From positions 5,063,501-5,127,500 of the forward strand of contig NC_135556.1 of assembly GCF_964340395.1 (NCBI RefSeq): 64,000 nucleotides of DNA, written 5' to 3'. Under the pieces are notes generated by a model. The model was not told the DNA's origin, ran no database searches, and saw nothing but the letters and a program-made list of their open reading frames with translations. Within the stretch, counting starts at the first letter, position 1. Each line of letters opens with the position of its first letter. Positions 55,871-64,000 of this stretch are shown here, piece after piece. Source of the DNA: Glandiceps talaboti. Its lineage: Eukaryota; Hemichordata; Enteropneusta; Spengelidae. A program made the position numbers and the translations under genes.

Positions 55871-56026
55871 TGGCCAACTATATATGAAAGGGGTAAAATT
55901 AAACTTGCTATTAAAGTTGTGATCGCGCAAGTTCACTCATCGTGAGAGTAAAGCGTGTGTGAGTGAACTTGCGCGATCACAGAAGCAAGTTTAATTTTAC
56001 TCCTTTCATATATAGTTGGCGAAGGG
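55871..56026. mobile_element. Foldback MITE nested in the left arm of the 1.35-kb element
   Basis: GCCAACTATATATGAAAGG and GTAAAATTAAACTTGCT on the left are complementary to AGCAAGTTTAATTTTAC and CCTTTCATATATAGTTGGC on the right; an inner pair GTGATCGCGCAAGTTCACTC / GAGTGAACTTGCGCGATCAC is perfect. It interrupts the pairing of the larger element between GACGTGTTT and AGGGAG. Confidence 0.85.
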
Positions 56027-56428
56027 AGCCTTCAATATTTACAGGGGGCGGAGGAAATCACGCATGACATGACCTTCCCCAAATTCTCCATTTGTAAAAA
56101 GTGACCCTCCCCTTTGTCCCATTTTGTAAAACATGACCCTCCCCATGACAATTGCATATACTGAAAGTTAATCAATATTCCCATTATATGTATACATACA
56201 AATTAAATGATTTTGACTCTGTATTAGATAGCAATATTTGTACATATAACGTGACAAACAGTAAAAGACTGGCTAGTTACATTTCTCTTATAATCATACA
56301 CAATCTAGTTACAGTATCTAAAACGTGCTTTCCATGTTGTGCATACTCTGTCTGATCAGGCCAATCTGACCCACTTGGGTCAGTACATATGTACCACTGT
56401 CTGTGTTCGCTATGACATTCAAAACTAA

Positions 56429-56628
<200 letters not shown>

Positions 56629-57229
56629 ATTTTAAGTTTAACAACAACACTCACGGACAATGTGAATGATAAGGTGAGATGGTACACCCAACAAAATGTT
56701 TCGTTTTATTAAAAGATGATTCAAAATGCCCACATTCACTAATTGCTATTTTGCTAGACAACATGTTTGTGAAACGTATTTTCTTACAATATATGTAGTT
56801 TTATTTTTGTATGGCATGTAAAGTACTCGTAAAATAAATATTGAGTGTTCGTCTCACTTTTACATCTCAAAACACACAGAACAAATTGACAATAATTGAA
56901 TCTTCGATTTGGTCACAAAACTATGGATTTCAAAACGTGACCCTCCTCCCCAAACATTATACTAGTAATGCAAAATATGACCCTCCCCCAAGAACAGGTT
57001 TGTAAAATGTGAACCCCCCCCCCCGATTCCTCTGCCCCCCTGTAAATACTCCCTAAACACGTCTATATTATCGATATTTTATTGTATTCTGATAGAAATA
57101 TTCTGAGACAATCTCGGGAAACAAGTGCCTCTCGACATGAACACAACAAACTCTAACCGGGCATATATGTATTAAATAGCATGTACATTGTACACTATAG
57201 TTTCATACATAAGTAGTATGCCCTTTCAA

Positions 57230-57721
57230 TACATAAGTAGTATGCCATTTTAGACAGCAGAATCCCGTAGAATAGAAAGACTGTAAGGAATTCTGCATTC
57301 CTTTTACAACAGAAAGTTGTAAGTTTCTTCAAACAATCGATGTGAACTGAGCACAGTGAGATATAAACAAGGCATTGGCACGATCAATGACTGCACGGAA
57401 TCCGCAGCCAAGCCCATCATGCATGTCTGTACACGTGAGGTCAAGTAAAGGGTGACGTCAGTGAGTTTCGAGGGAACAGAGGTCAAATATCTATGTCGTG
57501 ATTGGTCAATAAATTAATTAATAATTACATATATTTACATACTTAATAATGTCGCGCAGGGGATTGGACAGCGTTGTGCTCAGGTGTCTAAACAGTTGAG
57601 ACCCCCCACATCCAAGTCAAGTGTACCAAAACGTGAGTAACTACTAATCTTCCGCACAAACATCCAAAGAACTGGAGAGGTAGCAGGACCAGGGGTAAAC
57701 GCGAATATTTCTTTCGTAAAA
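57230..57721 (+). promoter_or_regulatory. HLF: Candidate promoter and 5' UTR of the HLF-like gene
   Basis: Within 300 bp of the start codon lie a palindromic E-box CACGTG (57432-57437), a full CRE TGACGTCA (57453-57460) and two inverted CCAAT boxes, ATTGG at 57501 and 57563. CpG rises around 57550-57720. No TATA box is obvious. CACGTG is the CLOCK/BMAL-type site that drives mammalian Dbp, so clock control is a reasonable inference. Confidence 0.5.
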
Positions 57722-57824
57722 ATGGCAGAATCACCAGCTGTTGAACAATTTGAAGGAGTCACACTGAAATCACTGCTAGAAAACCCAAATCTTTTGCAGC
57801 CGCCGGTGCCGTTATCTCAATCAA
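57722..57824 (+). CDS. HLF: HLF-like coding exon 1
   Basis: ATG at 57722 in an AAAATGG context; encodes [20 protein letters not shown] and [14 protein letters not shown]. Donor GTAAGT at 57825, phase 1. The alternative short N-terminus of vertebrate TEF/HLF is similarly placed. Confidence 0.85.
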
Positions 57825-60800
57825 GTAAGTTGTTCATCGTACTGCTTGTGTAGTGACGGTCATTGACATTGTAGACATGTCTGCTAATACATCCATGGTC
57901 AACTGCAGCAAGCTGCAGACTAGATGCTCGTCTCTAAAAACATTTATTGTACACTATACGTGTAGAGCATAAGAATGATAGAAGTTGAAGTTATTCCAAA
58001 CGTCCTGTTATTGGTCAGTTAAATGTTGTGTTTTATGACAGAGGTGCATTTGTAACGTTGATTCCAACATGGATGTCCATGCATGATTCCAGTAAGTACA
58101 CCCAGCTTCATGTCCGCCCATCGAGCTCGACGTAACTCCGGACTCGGAGGGAAAAAACTATGCTTGCCAGTAGAACACCGGGCAAACACAAGATATTTAG
58201 TCTCATGCAGTGTTATGAATGATGCAGAGTTTAATGACATTTTACCTAGGGGTACGGAGGGCTATAAATGTCCCAATGATTTATTACCAAAAACAATGGC
58301 CATTGGCATCAAACAAGTCACAAGGTCATACATGTGATGATCCCAAACCGTGGGACCCAACAGCATTCTCTCAACCCCTCATATTACAGAGTGTGATTTC
58401 AATGAAATGCCAAATTGGAAATGAACACACAGTCATGCTTTACAATGTAAAGTTGTGTTTGGACGAAAATCAGTGGAGGAGAAATATAATGCAATTGGTA
58501 TATAATTAGCTTATTTGTTACTGGTATTTGGTGGGTGGCTGGGTAGGGGCGTGTCACATTTAAACGCTGTAGCGTATGTGATTGACGGTTGTCTCTCTCT
58601 TCATGGTGGGTGGGGGGGGGGGTCAAGTGACAAGTCAGACTCACCAAGCCATGCAGTGGGCATGTGGTATAGCGTTCGTCTCATCTCTGGTTTTGTCGGG
58701 TATCAAAAATCAAATATGGAACTAGGATTAGTTAATTTGTATGGACATGTCAATGAAAACATTTTCAAAAATGCATGCCCATAAAAAAAGGGAAAAAAGT
58801 AACCCAAACCGATTAATACATAAAGACAGTTCAATCCTGAAAATAGTTTCTAGCCATGTTTGACTAATAGTCCAATTTAGAATTTACCAAAACATTTAGT
58901 TGTTAGGTCCGCGTTAAACTTTTCATGCATGACTGCATTTCTCAGGTCTAGTGGTAATGTGTTCCATTTCTCAGGTCTAGTGGTAATGTGTTCCATTTCT
59001 CAGGTCTAGTGGTAATGTGTTCCATTTCTCAGGTCTAGTGGTAATGTGTTCCATTTCTCAGGTCTAGTGGTAATGTGTTCCATTTCTCAGGTCTAGTGGT
59101 AATGTGTTCCATTTCTCAGGTCTAGTGGTAATGTGTTCCATTTCTCAGGTCTAGTGGTATGTGTTCCATTTCTCAGGTCTAGTGGTAATGTGTTCCATTT
59201 CTTGTGACAGTAGTGATGACTGTGGTAATGCAATATTAATACAAGAGAAGTGCATTTAAAATAATTATGTATAATGGGGGTGATAATTTAGTTCAATCAT
59301 ATAGTCAACAATATTACATTGTATTCTTAAACAGTAGGGCACTAGGGTGCTGGTCTTGTGGCAACCATTCAACATGTTCAACAAATTCCCAAACTTATTT
59401 GTATGAATAAAGATGGTGATTATTGTTCAGAATGCCTTTTGCACAAAGAATTAGGTAGGGTTAATGGGCAGTTTAATAGTAGGAAGCAATTATCTTACAT
59501 AATAGTTTTGAAATTCAAACCAGTTTAAAAAAAAAAACATGTGATGTGACTGGAATAATGGCAGTAATTGATACCCAAACTATTTGAAGTTCAGTTTCCT
59601 TTGAAAGCATAATTGTTAATACCCACAATTTCAGGTGAAATTTCAAGTTTAGTTTCTAGGGTATGCATTGTTACAATTCTCCATTATTTTCCCTACTTTA
59701 CTGTACTTTACTTTACATGTAAAAAGATTTACTGGAAAAGTGGAAAGTACTATTGTTTTTGACTTTATAAGTATTATTGTTATGCTAATGAGACAAAAAG
59801 GACTTTGACTTCTGAAAGGACATTGCCCTTTGTGTGCTGGCAATTTGCCAAAGGTCAGTATGTTACAATGACTGGGCATCATCTCTTGGTTCTGGTCTTT
59901 TAATTAGTAACACATTTAATGGATTGCTATTGTGAATTTTCTGAAAATTAAACTTTGTAAGTGTTCAAGTTTGTAATTTGTTTCTGAGTTCTATGAATTG
60001 TTATTTTTCATACAGGTAAGATAGTTGACAAAGAGAAGGAATTGGAGGAATGGGGCAGTCAAAGTGGCATGTCGGCCGACATGGCAGCAGCCTTCCTGGG
60101 TCCAACACTTTGGGACAAAACAGTGACATACGATGGGAATGACTTCAAGCTTGAATACATGGATTTGGATGAATTCCTTTCGGAAAATGGTATCCCACTG
60201 AATGTTGATGAGATTCTACCGACTGGCAAAACTGAAAATTCAGATGACGCTTCAAGCACGACTTCAAGTGATGTCAACCAGGAGAGTCCAAAAATCGGCA
60301 CTACTACTTCCATCCATGACAATCAAGAAAAGAGACAAGGTGAGTTATTCATGTGTAGACAGTCCCAGATATTGAATTTAGTATATGGTATGTCAGTTGA
60401 TATGACCTTGCTAGGTTCAACACTTTGGGACAAAACGCAACAGTGAAGTATGATGGAACTACTTCAAGCTAGAATTATATGGACATGAAAGAATTGCTCT
60501 CAATGTTGATGAGATATTGATTCACATGAAAATACTAATTACCCAGTAGACAATGTTCAATGTCAAATTTGTGAATTAATTTCGAAGAACATAAGGAAAT
60601 GATTTTGGAATATAATATAGGAAATTGATAATTGAACTACATTGTACATGTACTTTCAAATTGGAAGACTTGATGTGATTTTCACAGTACAAAAATATAT
60701 TTTTTCAATTTAGATACATGTTTGATTTGTTGATAGATTGATCTATTGTTTTGTAAATTGAATTACTGATTGATTGATTGATGATTCATTGAGTGACCAT

Positions 60801-61413
60801 TTTTAATGTTGTGTACCACAAGATATACCATACTAATGATATAATCAACAATAATGTAGTTACCATTGTGATTTTAGTGAAATCAACAGAAGTACTCCAT
60901 TCTTATTTGTTTTATATATATATATATAATCTGTTGTTAATTTTCCCCCTATGTACAGAAATGATCTCAGTGCCTATATCACCATCATCAAGTCCAGTCA
61001 GAGAGCCAAGTCCAGTAACTGTTGAAGTAGATTTTGCGGTTTCGCCGACTGATACAGCTCTAGCCACAATACCTGGCCAAGAAGAATTTGATCCTCGTAA
61101 ACGCACATTCACAGAAGATGAACTAAAACCACAACCCATGATCAAAAAATCAAGAAAAATTTTTGTTCCCGAAGACTTAAAAGACGACAAGTACTGGGAG
61201 AGACGCAAGAAAAATAATTTTGCGGCCAAAAGATCGCGTGATGCCCGACGCGTCAAAGAAAATCAAATTGCTATAAGGGCATCATTTCTTGAGAAAGAAA
61301 ATAACGCCTTTAGAGATGAACTCAGTGGCTATAAAAAGGAAGTTATAAGTTTGAAAAAGATAATCGCAAATTATGAGAAAAAGTTACAGATGCTCACTGA
61401 TAAGACCAAGTAG
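57722..61413 (+). CDS. HLF: PAR-bZIP transcription factor (HLF/TEF/DBP type), 3 coding exons, 293 aa
   Basis: Exons 57722-57824, 60016-60339, 60959-61413 join in phase (882 nt with TAG). The N-terminal half carries [18 protein letters not shown] and [16 protein letters not shown], the signature of vertebrate HLF/TEF/DBP. The PAR segment runs about 187-218 ([29 protein letters not shown]), followed by the bZIP at about 219-285: basic region [13 protein letters not shown] (228-240), then a leucine zipper with [12 protein letters not shown] and ISLKKII. It should bind D-box (TTAYGTAA) sites as a dimer in the nucleus; in vertebrates the family gives circadian output and detoxification control. 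Length matches human HLF (295 aa). Which vertebrate paralogue it corresponds to is not meaningful if it is the single pre-duplication gene. Confidence 0.95.
57825..58934. other. HLF intron 1, first part
   Basis: Contains a G-run at about 58612-58622 and short open frames without recognisable similarity. No exon is assigned. Confidence 0.4.
58935..59206 (+). repeat. 29-bp minisatellite with acceptor-like motif, 9 units
   Basis: Unit CTCAGGTCTAGTGGTAATGT, GTTCCATTT in HLF intron 1; units start at 58941, 58970, 58999 and so on. Each contains TTCCATTTCTCAG, a pyrimidine-rich 3' splice-site look-alike. One unit lacks an A (GTGGTATGTG near 59155). Confidence 0.93.
60016..60339 (+). CDS. HLF: HLF-like coding exon 2
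   Basis: Acceptor ATACAG, donor GTGAGT at 60340. Encodes [26 protein letters not shown] and [18 protein letters not shown], then an acidic/Ser-Thr tail. Confidence 0.95.
60387..60548 (+). pseudogene. Decayed partial copy of HLF exon 2 in intron 2
   Basis: GGTATGTCAGTTGATATGAC, TTCAACACTTTGGGACAAAA, ACTACTTCAAGCTAGAATTA and CTCAATGTTGATGAGAT align in order with exon 2 at about 60066-60248. Stops (for example after TLWDKTQQ) and deletions interrupt the frame. It begins 47 bp after the exon 2 donor. Confidence 0.85.
60959..61413 (+). CDS. HLF: HLF-like coding exon 3 (PAR and bZIP)
   Basis: Acceptor TGTACAG preceded by TTTTCCCCC. Encodes a Ser/Pro stretch, the PAR domain and the entire bZIP; stop TAG at 61411-61413. 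In human HLF the PAR and bZIP parts span more than one exon. Confidence 0.95.
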
Positions 61414-63385
61414 CGTTTATGTCGGTTTTATGCAGTTTGGTAGAATGGCAACCATAGGGAATGTTATAAAGCACCTTTACCTCCTTAGACCTATATGTTT
61501 ATAAATGTACAAAAAATATATACATAGCAAAAAACTGGAGTAAAAAAGAATATATTTCTGCTACAGTGTTCGTTTTTGGAGTTTTAAAATTGTTCATTGT
61601 TTTTTATTTGTTTGACTTCATACTGCTGTTTACAGGGTCAATGGAGGACGTTTTCAAGTGTTAGGTTCACATTCAGGGCTCAGAGCCGATGTTAGTCAGA
61701 ATAAACTAATACAACAGTCCCAAGTATACTTGGTGTACAAATATTTCATGTCACTGGGCCATATGATGTCTCCATTGGTCCTATTAATGAGTGTATTGTT
61801 GTAATAGTGACTTCAAGGCCTTCTTCGCCATCATTTATTGTAACAACTAGAACTTATTCTTAATTGTGTCAATTTAAGTTTTAGTAATAGTCTGTCCCCG
61901 ATGTATTTCATAGTTGATTTTACTGCCGTTTTTCTGCACTTTCTGCACATTTTCTAAGAAACTTTAGTGCACATGATATTAGAAGGTATGTAAGTTACAT
62001 GTCATTATGTAATCAACACTCTGCTTTCATCATATCTTACATTTCGAGAGATGGTAGTTATCATAAAGTAGCCCGTTTGCAGGCATTGATCGAGTCACTC
62101 ATGGGGGATGTACTTACCTAGCAAAGTGAAAGGGATGTGTGGCTAGCAAGTTAAAACAAACTTGCCTATTTTTGGACATGAACAATAGCAAATTATGTAC
62201 CCCTTTCAGACAGTGCATAAAAATCAATTCAAATCTATTGCTTAATTTTCATTGAACAGAAGCTGGTTTTGAACCAGTTGAACTGAATGGAGTAAGTTTG
62301 AATCAGTTTTGAATTGGGTCAGGTGGGAACAGGGCTAATGTAATGAGAGCAGTAACTTGCAAGTCAATGATATCACAACATATGAATATAGAACAGCCCC
62401 TGTAATTGCTCAATCAATCGTGTAGATGGGCGGAATGATGGTGTTACAAACAAAGACAAAGGTTGCAAAGAAAATATAAAAGAGAAAATGTCAGGGTGGA
62501 TGTTGGAACATATTTGATTTTCCTGTAAATTATTGTTGGTATTGTGTGGTAGACATGTTCTATTCTAGGCATTGAAGTGTTTTGAATCTCTATTTTTAAT
62601 ATCACAAAATGTAAATAATGTACAAGTGAAAGAAGAATTTATTACTGGAAAAAAATGGTGAACAGGTAAAAGAGAAATTGAATGGATGAAACAGGGTCTT
62701 TTTTGTACATATGAGATATATGTAGTGTAGATTTAGATTGGTGGAATTTTAACATTTCATTCATTTTCTAGTGTGATACGGGTATTTTGTAAAGCTCCAC
62801 AATCAGAAAATAAAACGGCAGGTTTTAATCCTCGCCACCCAGAAATTTGAAGCTCCTATGTGGTTTTGAAAACTTAGCTTATTCTATCTAACAGTCTTGC
62901 ACGGAGGAGGGGTGTTGTGCAATTCATAGAAGGGCAAAAACATACAGGCATGTACATATACAAATGCCCCACCCAAAGGATGGGTTTGTCGGTGGCTGTT
63001 GAAATATTCTCTGCTATTTAGTGAAAAAAAAATTTTTTCAACTTTGAATGTTGACTGAGATACGTTGTGTTGTTCAGCCCTATCAGGCCTCTTAAGAATC
63101 ATGAGTGGTGCTGGCTGATAGCATGGCAGGAATGTATGCATCTTACAGATTACTTTGAATGTATCTTAGTCGGGTTACATGCCATAATATTATGGCTTCT
63201 AAATGTGTCTGCTCCTGAAGCACTTGTATCAAATGTTTCAAATTATTGTCACAACTTGACAGGGTTAAAAAATGTAACTGTAAATGTCTGTTGGAGATGT
63301 TATTACTAGTACACCCTGTGATTACTGTATGATCTTTCATGTACCTTTGTCTTGAAAAAAATAAACAAAACTGCTTCATGAACAG
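61414..63385 (+). other. HLF: HLF-like 3' UTR with two polyadenylation signals
   Basis: No coding signal for 2 kb after the stop. AATAAA occurs at 62809-62814 and 63360-63365; the latter is followed by a T/G-rich region and is the best distal end. A long 3' UTR is typical of vertebrate HLF/TEF. Confidence 0.5.
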
Positions 63386-63638
63386 TGGCTTTCTTTATGT
63401 TGCTGGGTTTGATTTCATATTTTGTGTGAAAGGTTTGTTATGATATACGATATGAGATAGTTTGGGTTATGATTGTTGAAGCAAACCTGGCTTCTGTTTG
63501 ATACTGTGACTGTTTACATTGCACTTGTTATGTGTATGTCTTTGTCGGATTATGAGGGTGTATGGTCGGAGGCACAATTGTAATGGAGGGGGGGGGGTGA
63601 TTACTAGGTCAGTGTTCTTTTATAATCTGTCTGAAGTA

Positions 63639-63674
63639 CATAGACCCTACACGAAATTTTGTGTAGGGTCTATG
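63639..63674. other. Perfect 14-bp hairpin
   Basis: CATAGACCCTACAC (63639-63652), loop GAAATTTT, GTGTAGGGTCTATG (63661-63674). It lies about 280 bp after the distal HLF polyadenylation signal. Function unknown; it may be a MITE core. Confidence 0.7.
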
Positions 63675-64000
63675 GTCCAACCATACCCAGTGTCACTGGA
63701 AGTGAGTGGTCAACAGTAGGCTGTCAAATACATAACTTTCTGTGCAGTTTGTGGAAAGGGAGAAGAGAGCTCACAGCAGATGACTTGCAGTCTATGTTAA
63801 ACAATTGCCTTTACTTATATTATTACTTATACATGTATTACAAATTACCATAGGGTATAGGAAAATATATGCAAAGATTGACATGTTTTTGAAATTTTTT
63901 ATGTTCGATAATTATGATACTATAATTAGATAAATGTCAAGTGTAAGTTATTCCCAAGGATTCAGCTATTTTATGGTGCTTGAATAATACTTTAAACAAG

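Noticed and set aside
57580-57762. Minus-strand 60-codon frame over the HLF promoter
   Set aside because: Antisense shadow of exon 1 and the 5' UTR with no similarity.
60342-60446. Extension of HLF exon 2 through its donor to a stop at 60446
   Set aside because: The donor GTGAGT is good, the acceptor of exon 3 fits in phase, and the PAR-bZIP would be lost. The apparent similarity after the donor is the decayed exon copy.

Overview
The window is nuclear DNA of a eukaryote, most likely a non-vertebrate animal, probably a marine deuterostome such as an acorn worm or lancelet; the exact lineage cannot be fixed from the sequence. The reasons are multi-exon genes with GT-AG introns of up to about 12.8 kb, AT-rich non-coding DNA dense in microsatellites, minisatellites and foldback MITEs, and remnants of LINEs and a Penelope-like element. 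There is no sign of bacterial gene organisation, rRNA, tRNA or CRISPR.

Two host genes are supported, both on the + strand. (1) 1874-45567: an STXBP4 (syntaxin-binding protein 4, Synip) orthologue in 21 coding exons. The exons join in phase at every junction to give an 822-residue protein: two PDZ domains, a Ser/Pro/Gln-rich linker, an EF-hand-like helical module, a coiled coil and a C-terminal WW domain. The vertebrate protein, as I recall it, has only the PDZ domain that matches the second one here. (2) 57722-61413: a PAR-bZIP transcription factor of the HLF/TEF/DBP type, three coding exons, 293 residues. Its upstream region carries an E-box, a CRE and two inverted CCAAT boxes. STXBP4 and HLF are also neighbours in the same orientation in human (17q22), so this is a conserved linkage.

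Layout. 1-1865: promoter and 5' UTR territory of STXBP4. 1866-9477: exons 1-7 (first PDZ). 9478-15616: a 6-kb intron full of MITEs. 15617-18802: second PDZ exons, separated by a 5'-truncated LINE with an internal deletion (16878-18447). 20959-21293: linker exon. 21294-34073: a giant intron holding a 29-bp satellite with an inverted central block, a 3.5-kb 27-bp minisatellite that is open on both strands, and a 78-bp repeat. 34074-45567: linker, EF-like, coiled-coil and WW exons, interleaved with long microsatellites. 45568-57230: 3' UTR, then intergenic DNA with two LINE fragments, a Penelope-like fragment and several nested MITEs. 57230-63400: the HLF-like gene with its 3' UTR.

The most unusual recurring theme is partial exon duplication into the next intron. 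Pieces of STXBP4 exons 9, 11 and 12 and of HLF exon 2 each reappear, diverged, just downstream of the real exon; exons 9 and 12 carry their splice donor with them. A second theme is precise MITE nesting: two small TAG...CTA elements with 9-bp target duplications, one inside another MITE and one inside a LINE.
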